The position numbers and the translations under genes are program-made. Positions 7,616 through 15,900 of a stretch of DNA of 20,670 nucleotides are shown here, piece after piece. Where the stretch lies: NCBI GenBank assembly GCA_016288675.1, contig JAEELC010000149.1:1-20670 (forward strand), given 5' to 3'. The DNA is from Acholeplasmatales bacterium (GTDB taxonomy: Bacteria; Bacillota_I; Bacilli_A; Acholeplasmatales; Anaeroplasmataceae). The notes beneath the pieces are model-generated. The model was not told the origin of the DNA, made no database searches, and saw only the letters and a list, made by a program, of their open reading frames with translations. Numbering within the stretch: position 1 is the first letter of the stretch; the number at the start of each line of letters is the position of its first letter.

Positions 7616-8917
7616 CTATTTTTCCACAATTTCAGCGTCAATTGCTGTATCTTTAGCAGCAAATTCAAACTTCACCTTATATGTTAAACCACGAACATTT
7701 AATAATGAAGGAATATCAGCACAAGTTAAGCCTTCAGCAATAATTTCAGGATGAGAATATTGACCATTATGAATTCTTAGAGTTTTTGAATATCCTTCAC
7801 TCTTCTTTAAATCAAAGACAATTTCATCATTTGTTTCTGAAATATATTTAATTGTAATAGTCTTTGAATAATTAGCAGGAACACTAGCACTAATAGTTGT
7901 ATTAACTTCATAATCAGTCATATATTCACTAGCCTCGTTAGCTCTTGGAGCATTGCTCTTCTTACCAAATAATCTCATAAAGAAAATTATAATTAAATGC
8001 TTACCAACTAATGTATCACCAATGATTAAGATAATTGCTGCATAACCTAAAATCTTTAACACATTAAATAATGTAACATTCTTAGTAACATCTGCAGAAT
8101 CTGATTTACCAAATGAATAATCATTTTCAACAAATTCTTGAGTTAATTTGTTTAAATCATTATCGTTTGCATTATCTAATACCTTTTCATTATAAGTATT
8201 AATAAATGGGCTAGTCTCTTTCATAAACTTACTAGTTGTAGCTTCATCATAATTTAAGCTTAAGTTTAAATTAGATAAATCTAAAGAAATTGAACTAGCT
8301 TCACCGTTGCTGTTAGTTAAAGTTAGCTTATTTAATGTTTTAGCGTTTAAAGCTTCAAAAGAATGTTTACCAAATTGGAAGTAATAAAAGCCACAAGTTT
8401 GATAACTATAGAATCTATTTTGAACAATAGTAGCTTCACTTTCATCAAGTGTTGGGTCATTTTCCATATAACCAATACGATATAAATAAGAATCAGTAGT
8501 ACCATCATTTTTAATATAATCAAAAGATACACCAAACTTATTAAATTTTAATCCATCAGCATTAGTATAATCTTTACGATTCCATTCATCAGTTGGATTT
8601 AATAAAATACCCATATAGCCTTGTTCAATAAGAACCTTCTTATTACCATCATTATTTTCAGTTGTATATGTTGTAACAACCTCATATATAGCTAAGTGAG
8701 ATCCATCACTTAACTCTGAATCATAAATTGCATCATCATTTTGAAAACCAGTAATAAGCCTTGTAACACCTAAAGTATCGCCTGCTTCTGCACGAGCTTT
8801 CATTGTGTCAGCCACCTTCATTTGGCTACCATATGCAAAGAAATAAAAAGCAAGTGCTAATCCAATAATTACTGCAAAACCATAATATATAACAGATAAA
8901 AATGAAAACTTCTTCAT
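7616..8917 (-). CDS. Uncharacterised two-helix membrane protein, 433 residues
   Basis: I do not recognise the family. Residues 8-29 are an uncleaved-looking N-terminal helix after MKKFSF. About 30-280 is a predicted extracellular, Asp/Asn-rich domain with many Tyr and Phe in its middle (FYSYQTCGFYYFQFGKHSFEAL). About 286-316 is a second hydrophobic stretch (LGYAAIILIIGDTLVGKHLIIIFF). About 317-433 is a beta-rich cytoplasmic domain. The start has a strong SD (aggagga). Its own promoter and a downstream hairpin suggest it is transcribed alone or with the VanZ-like gene. Only two Cys are seen (in the ectodomain and C-terminal domain), and no catalytic motif is visible. Topology is inferred from hydrophobicity and flanking charges. 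Confidence 0.8.
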   Translation of the reverse strand: MKKFSFLSVIYYGFAVIIGLALAFYFFAYGSQMKVADTMKARAEAGDTLGVTRLITGFQNDDAIYDSELSDGSHLAIYEVVTTYTTENNDGNKKVLIEQGYMGILLNPTDEWNRKDYTNADGLKFNKFGVSFDYIKNDGTTDSYLYRIGYMENDPTLDESEATIVQNRFYSYQTCGFYYFQFGKHSFEALNAKTLNKLTLTNSNGEASSISLDLSNLNLSLNYDEATTSKFMKETSPFINTYNEKVLDNANDNDLNKLTQEFVENDYSFGKSDSADVTKNVTLFNVLKILGYAAIILIIGDTLVGKHLIIIFFMRLFGKKSNAPRANEASEYMTDYEVNTTISASVPANYSKTITIKYISETNDEIVFDLKKSEGYSKTLRIHNGQYSHPEIIAEGLTCADIPSLLNVRGLTYKVKFEFAAKDTAIDAEIVEK

Positions 8918-8943
8918 ATTGTCCTCCTTATAAGTCTAGTGGT

Positions 8944-8949
8944 ATTATA
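8944..8949 (-). promoter_or_regulatory. Possible -10 for the 433-residue protein gene
   Basis: TATAAT on the minus strand, 26 bases upstream of the ATG with the SD between. No clear -35 is seen, so this is a weak call. Confidence 0.4.
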
Positions 8950-9011
8950 CTTTATTTTTTTTAATAATTAAAGCGATAAAACAATTTTACACATTTTTTT
9001 CAAATTGTATC

Positions 9012-9040
9012 TTTACAACGAATAATCTTTATGTTAGAAT
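9012..9040 (+). promoter_or_regulatory. Promoter of tRNA-His
   Basis: TTTACA (9012-9017), a 17-base spacer and TAGAAT (9035-9040) with an upstream TG (TGTTAGAAT). Start near 9047, about 16 bases before the tRNA. Confidence 0.75.
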
Positions 9041-9062
9041 AAATAGGCTTAATCAGTAATAT

Positions 9063-9139
9063 GGCGTCATTGGTGAAGTGGTTAACACCGCGGATTGTGG
9101 CTCCGCTATGCGCAGGTTCGACTCCTGTATGACGCCCCA
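9063..9139 (+). tRNA. tRNA-His (GTG)
   Basis: A full cloverleaf can be drawn. The acceptor GCGTCAT (9064-9070) pairs with ATGACGC (9129-9135). The extra G at 9063 faces C73, the histidine identity feature. The anticodon loop ttGTGgc gives GTG, the T loop is TTCGACT, and CCA is encoded. A terminator follows. Confidence 0.97.
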
Positions 9140-9152
9140 TTTAAGCAATATC

Positions 9153-9180
9153 AAGCGAGTAGAAATATTCGCTTTTTTAT
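9153..9180 (+). terminator. Terminator after tRNA-His
   Basis: Arms AAGCGA (9153-9158) and TCGCTT (9169-9174) with one or two further pairs, followed by a T-rich run to about 9186. Confidence 0.8.
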
Positions 9181-9189
9181 TTTTTCTTG

Positions 9190-9195
9190 TATAAT
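9190..9195 (+). promoter_or_regulatory. Likely -10 of ansA
   Basis: TATAAT, 18 bases before the ATG and directly after the T run of the tRNA-His terminator; no good -35. The leader would be about 12 bases and almost all SD. Confidence 0.5.
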
Positions 9196-9213
9196 ATAAC
9201 TGAGGTGGTTTAT

Positions 9214-10203
9214 ATGAAGAAGATTTTAATGTTATCAACAGGTGGAACAATTTCTTCTGTAAGTTCTAGTGAGGGTCTTATTCCTTCTAATTTATCTCAT
9301 ATATTGGATTATATCGGAGTAATTAAAGATTTCGTACTTGAAAGTAAAGAATTAATGGTTCTTGATTCTTCAAACATTCAACCGGAAGAATGGAAAATTA
9401 TAGCCGAAGCAATATATAAAAATATGAAAGCTTATGATGGAATTGTTGTAACACATGGAACAGATACTATGGCTTATACATCTTCTATGATAAGCTTTAT
9501 GATCCAAAATCCTAAGATTCCAGTTGTCTTCACTGGCTCTCAACTTCCAATTGATAACGAAATGACTGATGCAATTTCCAATTTACGTGTCGCATTTAAA
9601 ATGGCATGTTCAGGATATCCTGGTATATATATCGCATTTGATAAAGAAATCATTTTAGGAACACGTGCTGTAAAGATTTCAACATCTTCATTTCACGCCT
9701 TTGAATCAATAAATAGTTCTCCTATTGGAAGACTTGATTCAAATGGACTTCATATAAACGAATTTAGAATTCCAAAATATCAAGGAGATACAAGATTTAA
9801 TCCAAATATAGATTCTAACGTCGTCTTACTTAAACTTACACCAGCAAGCGATCCTAAGATTATTGAATTATTAATAAACGCAAACGTATCAGGAATAGTA
9901 ATCGAAGCATTTGGACAAGGTGGAATACAATTTATACGTCGTGATTTCTTACCATATTTAAAGTTTGCTAATGAAAAGAATATTCCAATTGTAGTATCAA
10001 GCCAATGCTTATATGATTCTGCCAATTTAAATATTTATGAAGTAGGTAAAAAAGCCTTACAAAATGGTGTGATAGAAGCTTATGATATGACAGGTGAAGC
10101 TGCAGTAACTAAGCTTATGTTTGTATTAGGTCAAACAAAGAATCTTAAAGAAATTACAAAAGCATTTAAAACAAATATAGCTGGAGAGATTAAAGAAAAA
10201 TAA
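9214..10203 (+). CDS. ansA: Type I (cytoplasmic) L-asparaginase
   Basis: Hydrolyses L-asparagine to aspartate and ammonia. Numbered from MKKILMLSTGG: the first active-site motif is STGGTI with nucleophile Thr12, and the second is VVTHGTDTMAYT (78-89) with the Thr83-Asp84 pair. DSSNIQPEEW (51-60) and GSQLP (108-112) are further family landmarks. At 329 residues it has the usual length for type I enzymes, and no signal peptide is seen, so it is cytoplasmic. The frame is open to 9187, but the ATG at 9214 has SD gaggtgg and the family N terminus. It is transcribed alone, between the tRNA-His terminator and its own terminator. Confidence 0.94.
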   Translation: MKKILMLSTGGTISSVSSSEGLIPSNLSHILDYIGVIKDFVLESKELMVLDSSNIQPEEWKIIAEAIYKNMKAYDGIVVTHGTDTMAYTSSMISFMIQNPKIPVVFTGSQLPIDNEMTDAISNLRVAFKMACSGYPGIYIAFDKEIILGTRAVKISTSSFHAFESINSSPIGRLDSNGLHINEFRIPKYQGDTRFNPNIDSNVVLLKLTPASDPKIIELLINANVSGIVIEAFGQGGIQFIRRDFLPYLKFANEKNIPIVVSSQCLYDSANLNIYEVGKKALQNGVIEAYDMTGEAAVTKLMFVLGQTKNLKEITKAFKTNIAGEIKEK

Positions 10204-10232
10204 TACTGTGGATTTTCCCACAGTATTTTTTT
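10203..10232 (+). terminator. Bidirectional terminator between ansA and the metal ATPase gene
   Basis: A perfect 9-bp stem (10203-10211 with 10218-10226) followed by seven T on the plus strand. On the minus strand the hairpin is followed by tatttttctttaa, so it can also serve the convergent ATPase gene. Confidence 0.9.
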
Positions 10233-12183
10233 AATATTTATTAGAATTTGCTCTCATAGCATTTATTATAGCAATAATTGCAACACCTACATCCCCAAAA
10301 ACACTTATCCACATATTAGCAATACCTACTGCAGCTAAGATTAGAATTAAAACCTTAATCGAAAGGGCAAAAATAATATTTTCAAAAACAATTCTCATTG
10401 TTTTATGTGCAACTTTTTTAGCAGTAATAATACTTGATAAATCATCATTCATTAATACAACATCACTAGCCTCAATTGCAGCATCACTACCTACACCGCC
10501 CATTGCAATACCAATATCAGATTTCATAATTACAGGGGCATCATTAATGCCATCGCCTACAAAGCATAATAATTCATTATCCTTTTTAGATTTAAGTAAA
10601 TTATCAACCTCTGTTACTTTATCTTGAGGAAGTAGATTTGATTTATATTCAGTAAGGCCTAATTTATCAACTACGTTTTTAGCAATCTTTTCATTATCAC
10701 CAGTTAACATAACTGTACGAGCATTAATACCCTTTAAATACTCAATAGTATCTTTTGCATCCTTTTTTATTTCATCTTCAATAACTAAATATCCACAATA
10801 TTTACCATTATGTGCAACATATACGATTGTACCAACTTCAGAAACATCTTCATATTTAATATTAAACATTTCCATAAGCTTATGATTACCCGCTAAAATA
10901 GTATCATCATTATAGGTCGCTTTAACACCCTTGCCAGCAATATTTTCTAAATGGTATTGTTTTTCAACTTGTTTACCATATTTTTCTTTAATAGATACAG
11001 CAATAGGATGACTAGATTCATTTTCAGCAATTGCAGCTAAATGTAATAATTCTTCTTCTAAAATATTTGATTTAATCTTAGTAATAACAAAATTACCATA
11101 AGTCAAAGTTCCTGTTTTATCAAACACAAATATATTAGCCTTATTGAATCGTTCTAAATGTATAGAACCCTTAATCAAAACACCATTTTTACTAGCTCCA
11201 CCAAGACCTGCAAAGAAGCTTAATGGTACACTAATTACTAGTGCACATGGGCAAGATACAACAAGAAATGATAACGCCCTATAAATCCAATCAGCCCATG
11301 TATTCCAATTACCATTCAAGCCATTAATAACTGGTGGTAATATTGCAAGAATAACTGCTAATATTACAACAACAGGTGTATAATACTTTGCAAATTTTGA
11401 AATAAAGGCTTCAGATTGACTCTTTTGACTAGATGCATTTTCAACTAAATCTAAAATCTTAGAAACAGTAGATTCTCCAAAAGATTTAGTTGTTTTAACT
11501 TCAATAGTACATGTTAAATTTACAGTACCAGAAATAACATTATCATTTACATCAACATCATTTGGCTTCGATTCCCCTGTTAAAGCTTTAGTATCAAGTG
11601 TAGTTGCACCTTTAATAATAATACCGTCTAAAGGAACTCTTTCACCAGGCTTAACAACAATAATATCTCCAATATTAACAAGGCTTGGATCAACAACTTC
11701 AATATTGTCTCCACGCTTTAAATTAGCATAATCAGGTCTAATATTCATTAAAGCGGAAATATCTTTACGAGCTTTGCCTGCGGCATAGCTTTGAAACCAT
11801 TCTCCAACCTGATAAAACAATAATACAGCACAAGCTTCATCAAAGCCTTCAGGCTTATGTTCTGTAATACCTGTATATATACCTAAACTAAATGCTCCTA
11901 ATGTAGCGACAGCCATTAAAAAGTTTTCATCAAACACTTGTCCATGAATAATATTAATTGCACTTTTCTTAAGAACATTAAAGCCAATATAAATATATAT
12001 TGCAAAATATAATACAAATGGTAATATAAATCCAATCTTTTCATTAGGAATAATACTTGCTAATCCATTTGGAAATCTAGAACTAAAACCTTTTTCAAGT
12101 ATCAAATTAGTAATAAGAACAATTAAAAATAATATAAGTGATATAATAATTTTCTTTAACATACGTTTTTGTTTACGAGTCAT
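10231..12183 (-). CDS. cadA: Zn/Cd/Pb-translocating P1B-type ATPase, lacking an N-terminal HMA domain
   Basis: A 650-residue efflux pump. Numbered from MTRKQKRM: phosphatase motif TGES (202-205), metal-site CPC (311-313), phosphorylated Asp355 in DKTGTLT, HP at 392-393, and hinge GDGIND (543-548). The last helix has FGDVGVAII with Asp631, as in ZntA/CadA pumps that move Zn, Cd or Pb; copper pumps lack it. No heavy-metal-associated (HMA) domain is present; one is encoded as a separate protein just upstream. The frame is open ten codons further, but the ATG at 12183 has SD gaggagg, and the extra codons would run through the palindromic operator. Last gene of the arsR-HMA-ATPase operon. Confidence 0.93.
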   Translation of the reverse strand: MTRKQKRMLKKIIISLILFLIVLITNLILEKGFSSRFPNGLASIIPNEKIGFILPFVLYFAIYIYIGFNVLKKSAINIIHGQVFDENFLMAVATLGAFSLGIYTGITEHKPEGFDEACAVLLFYQVGEWFQSYAAGKARKDISALMNIRPDYANLKRGDNIEVVDPSLVNIGDIIVVKPGERVPLDGIIIKGATTLDTKALTGESKPNDVDVNDNVISGTVNLTCTIEVKTTKSFGESTVSKILDLVENASSQKSQSEAFISKFAKYYTPVVVILAVILAILPPVINGLNGNWNTWADWIYRALSFLVVSCPCALVISVPLSFFAGLGGASKNGVLIKGSIHLERFNKANIFVFDKTGTLTYGNFVITKIKSNILEEELLHLAAIAENESSHPIAVSIKEKYGKQVEKQYHLENIAGKGVKATYNDDTILAGNHKLMEMFNIKYEDVSEVGTIVYVAHNGKYCGYLVIEDEIKKDAKDTIEYLKGINARTVMLTGDNEKIAKNVVDKLGLTEYKSNLLPQDKVTEVDNLLKSKKDNELLCFVGDGINDAPVIMKSDIGIAMGGVGSDAAIEASDVVLMNDDLSSIITAKKVAHKTMRIVFENIIFALSIKVLILILAAVGIANMWISVFGDVGVAIIAIINAMRANSNKY

Positions 12184-12195
12184 ATATGCCTCCTC

Positions 12196-12215
12196 AGTTG
12201 AATAATTATTCAACT
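12196..12215 (-). promoter_or_regulatory. Perfect 20-bp palindrome, ArsR/SmtB-type operator before the ATPase gene
   Basis: AGTTGAATAATTATTCAACT is its own reverse complement. It resembles SmtB/CzrA operators (TGAA-N6-8-TTCA type) and lies directly upstream of the ATPase SD. A second site could let the sensor control the pump separately. Confidence 0.7.
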
Positions 12216-12229
12216 ATTAATCAAAATAT

Positions 12230-12249
12230 AAATAGCACGAATGCTATTT
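12230..12249 (-). terminator. Hairpin between the HMA gene and the ATPase gene
   Basis: An 8-bp stem AAAUAGCA/UGCUAUUU with a UUCG loop, followed by AUAUUUUG, two bases after the HMA stop codon. It may be a weak terminator or an RNA-stability element that sets the pump-to-chaperone ratio. Confidence 0.5.
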
Positions 12250-12250
12250 A

Positions 12251-12460
12251 TTAATCACTAATCTCAAAATCAGGTTCAACTTTACGAGCTGCCTTTAAAG
12301 CTTTCTTTAATATAGAACCTTGATCATCTGCATCTAAAGTCATTTTTTGAGTCATAAAGTTAATTGAACAATCATTAACTCCATCAACCTTTTTAATAGC
12401 TTCTTCACACTTTAAAGCGCATGCAGCACAGTCAACTTCAATATCATAAATTTTCTTCAT
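12251..12460 (-). CDS. Stand-alone heavy-metal-associated (HMA) domain protein
   Basis: A 69-residue ferredoxin-like HMA domain with the metal motif DCAAC at residues 9-13 and the following ALKCEEAIKKVDGV helix. The Asp before the first Cys is typical of Zn/Cd/Pb binding HMA domains, unlike the MTCxxC of copper forms. The adjacent ATPase has no HMA domain, so this protein probably fills that role in trans, as a metal donor or regulatory domain. SD agaggtag overlaps the stop codon of the sensor gene, and the gap is six bases, so the two are coupled. Confidence 0.88.
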   Translation of the reverse strand: MKKIYDIEVDCAACALKCEEAIKKVDGVNDCSINFMTQKMTLDADDQGSILKKALKAARKVEPDFEISD

Positions 12461-12466
12461 TATTAA

Positions 12467-12784
12467 CTACCTCTCTTCTTCTATATGTTCAAATCCATAT
12501 TTAAATATAGTAGTAATATGGTCATCATCAAACGAATAATAAACTTCTTTTCCATCACGTCTTGATTTAACTAATTTATAATCACGTAAAATTCTTAATT
12601 GATGACTAACTGCTGATTTATTCATACCAACACATTCACATATATCATTTACACATAATTCTTTATCTTCTAATGTATATAATATCTTATTACGAGTTTT
12701 ATCACTTAATACCTTAAATAAATTTGTTACTTGTTCTAATTCATCATCACTAGGCATTGATTCTTTAATATTTAATAAATCCAT
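12467..12784 (-). CDS. ArsR/SmtB family zinc-responsive repressor
   Basis: A 105-residue winged-helix repressor that leaves DNA when metal binds. The recognition region is NKSAVSHQLRILRDYKLV (55-72), followed by the wing SRRDGKEVYYSF. The C-terminal helix has Asp87, His89, His100 and Glu103, in the exact D-x-H-x10-H-x2-E spacing of the SmtB alpha-5 zinc site, so zinc sensing is likely. The alpha-3 region has ELCVNDICEC, with only part of the Cys set of CadC. First gene of the operon; its promoter carries a palindromic operator over the -35. SD aggaga precedes the ATG. Confidence 0.92.
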   Translation of the reverse strand: MDLLNIKESMPSDDELEQVTNLFKVLSDKTRNKILYTLEDKELCVNDICECVGMNKSAVSHQLRILRDYKLVKSRRDGKEVYYSFDDDHITTIFKYGFEHIEEER

Positions 12785-12805
12785 TTAATCATCTCCTACA
12801 ATTTA

Positions 12806-12838
12806 ATTATACAACAGTTGAACAGTTTGTCAACTGTT
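12806..12838 (-). promoter_or_regulatory. Operon promoter with overlapping ArsR-type operator
   Basis: TTGACA (12833-12828), a 16-base spacer and TATAAT (12811-12806) on the minus strand. The inverted repeat AACAGTTGA...TCAACTGTT (12813-12821 and 12830-12838, 8 bases apart) covers the -35 and spacer, as expected for repression by the gene directly downstream. Confidence 0.88.
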
Positions 12839-12882
12839 AAATTGTTTTAACTTATAGAATATATATTATTATTTCTGTTTAT

Positions 12883-12914
12883 AAAAAAAACACACTAGAA
12901 TTTAATCTAGTGTG
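12883..12914 (-). terminator. Terminator of the CvpA-like gene
   Basis: A perfect 9-bp stem (12891-12899 with 12906-12914) followed by eight U on the minus strand, just after the TAG stop. Confidence 0.92.
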
Positions 12915-12922
12915 CTTTATAT

Positions 12923-15900
12923 CTAATTATGATTACGAACAAATTGAATAAATCCTTTAGCATTTTCTTTACTAATTATTTCTCTAGTTACAGCTGTGCC
13001 GTTTTCTAAAATAATATAATTAGCTTTTTTATCTGAATCTTCTATATAATCAGGTTCTACATATATATTATATCCAGCAATTGCTGTTCTAGTATTATCA
13101 GCTAAACCTACTAATATAATACTTGAATCAAATATTGACTCATCACAATTCATTAGATCAACTGTATCATAATTAATTTCAAATGTATTATTTTCATCAT
13201 TTAATACAGTATTAGCAGCTTTAATAAAGTAATTCAATTCATTTGCAGTTAATAAATAAATTCTTTCCTCTGTTTTAAAGTTTTTATCTTCTTTTGCAAA
13301 TGTAGTTGTTGTATCAGGATCAGAAATTGGTGTACGAGATAATGCAATCTTATTACCAGATTCTAATATTTTATCAGTGACTATAGCTCTAATAATTTTT
13401 GAGCTAAAGAACTCAGAATCACTTGCGTTTGCTAATACGCTAGATGCATCAACAGAACTTGTACTTAATGAATCAGATGTAATTACATTCTTAATTGAAC
13501 CTACAAATTTATTAATTTCATCTTTAGAAATATAAGTATCCATAGTTTTTTGAGTATCAATTATAGATTGAGGTATAATTAAACTATTTGTATTAATAAG
13601 CTTCTTTGAAATTGTTAACCAAATAGTATCACTAACAAGTAATCTATCAGTATCTAAAGAATCTTTTAATAACACATCTTCTGTAAGTTTAGAATTATCA
13701 TTAATAACATTTAATAATTTAGTACTTGAAAGAGCATAAATAATATTTGCAAGTTCACCAGTATATGTAGTATCTTCCTTTACAACGTACCACTTAGATA
13801 AATTATTTTGTTCTTCTTTAGTAAATAAATAATCAGTAGCTACATTAATAGAATTTTCTTTATTTGCATTCTTAACAATAATATTAGCAAGAGTTGCTGA
13901 TACTACCTTACCTTCTAACGCCTTAAGTAGCTTTTCAGGATTATCATTATATCCAGCAAAATCATTGTTTTCAATGTTTTCTAATGAAACCTTAGTATTT
14001 TCATCAGTTACATTAAAGAATTCTTTAATAAATGATGCTAAATTACTAATTTCTTCATCAGATAATAATTCTTTATTCGAATCAGTTTTATATGCTTCAT
14101 CTGGTACAAACATTGAATCAGTCTTTGATATCTTATCTGTAATAGTAGCGTTTACTAAATCAGATTTAGATAAAATTGTTAATTCATCTTTACTTAATGT
14201 TGAAACTTGAGCTAAATAATCTTCTTGTTTATCACCATTTGAAATCTTAACAATTATATCTTTAAGATTTTTAAATACATCAAATAACTTACTCATTTCA
14301 CCATCATTGCCAATCCAATTAGCAATATTAGTATCACGAGTTTCATCAGTTAATTTTAAACTAGATGGTGTAACACAAACATTCTTAGTTAAGTCATAAA
14401 TAATGATAGATAAATTGGCCATGAATAAATCAGAATTCTTCATATCATCCATAGCAGTATTAGTCATTTCATTTACGATATCAATATAATCATTTGTAGT
14501 AAGATTATCATTCTTACTCATTTCAACAAAGCTATTTGAAATCTTATTAATTATTGATAATAAGACCTTAAATTCATTGCTGTTAATTTCCTTGTGCTCA
14601 CGAACAATTACATAGTCAATTGTTTCTCTTGCATAGAATTGGTGGTCATTTTCACCAATTTTAAAATTAGCATTTAAGATTACTTCACTAAGAAGAGCAT
14701 GAACTAAATCCGAATGATTTTCTTTTTTAGTATCAATCAAATCATAAATTGAAGAATCTGGACTAGTTACAGCATTTAATAATTCTTTAGTTTTATCGCT
14801 ATCTGATAACGATGTATCTTTGCTAGTTAAATAAACACTTGCTAATGTTTTAGCAATAGGTTTTAAGATCTTGTTAATTTCACCAGTATGTACTTTACCA
14901 TCAGAATCTGTATAAGTACCATAATTTGTATCAATTAATGTTAATTCTTTACCTTCCATAGCACTAGAAAGATACTCATTCATCTTTGAATTAAGAATTT
15001 CTTTAAATCCTTTAGTATTTAAGAGAATTGAACAAGCACTTGAATCAACTAACTTTGAGATTTGATTTAGAGCTTCACTATCATCCTTTTTAAAATCTGA
15101 AACAAAATAATCAATTAATTTGCTATAAGAAGTAATTGATTCATTTTCAATAGCTACAGAGACAATATAATCAAGGAAATTAAATAATGAATTAATTGTT
15201 GCTGTTCCATTATTATCATTACTTGTCCAGCTAATATTTAAGAAATCTTGATTTGGTGCTGAACTTTCAAGACTAAAGTTAGGATATTGCATTTCAAGTA
15301 TTTCAACAATAATTGTACTTATTAAGCTATTGAAATTATTATCACCATAGAAGCTTAGCTTAGATATATCATCAATTAAAACACCAAATATATGTCTATT
15401 ATTTTCAGATATAGCTTTAGCCTCTTTGCTTGAAAACTTTATGCTTAAATTTTCATCACTTGAATTAGATGACATTAAACTAGAAATCTTATCTATTTCA
15501 TTTTTATTCTTTAATACATCACACAATGTATTAAATGCAACTTGCATATTATTTCCATTAATTAAATCATCAAATTTAAGCGCATATTGTCCTAAAAATA
15601 ATTGATATATAACACGTTGACTAGCATTTAATTCAGCTTTAGCATCTTGGCTATCTGTGCTCTTATATCCATTGCAATAATATGATGCAAAAGCACGTAA
15701 GAAATCATTTAAAACATAGTTTAAGTTTTTAACATTCATTACTGCAAGTTCATCATTGATACGTTCTTCTAATGTTTTTCCATTAACAGTTGTATCACTA
15801 GTAATAAATGAAATCATTTCATCTGTTGTATAATTCTTATTAATATCATAGCCATATAATAAGAATAAATAAGCAATCTTAGATGTAGGAGCTGTAAGAG

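Noticed and set aside
9053-9250. Minus-strand frame of 65 codons with a GVIQESNLRIAEPQ-like segment
   Set aside because: It is the antisense of tRNA-His, a well-known source of false proteins.
13965-14210. Plus-strand frame inside the giant CvpA-like gene
   Set aside because: A shadow of the opposite coding strand without an SD. The same applies to small frames at 2840-3052, 6156-6446, 8347-8535, 9780-10025 and 17513-17722.
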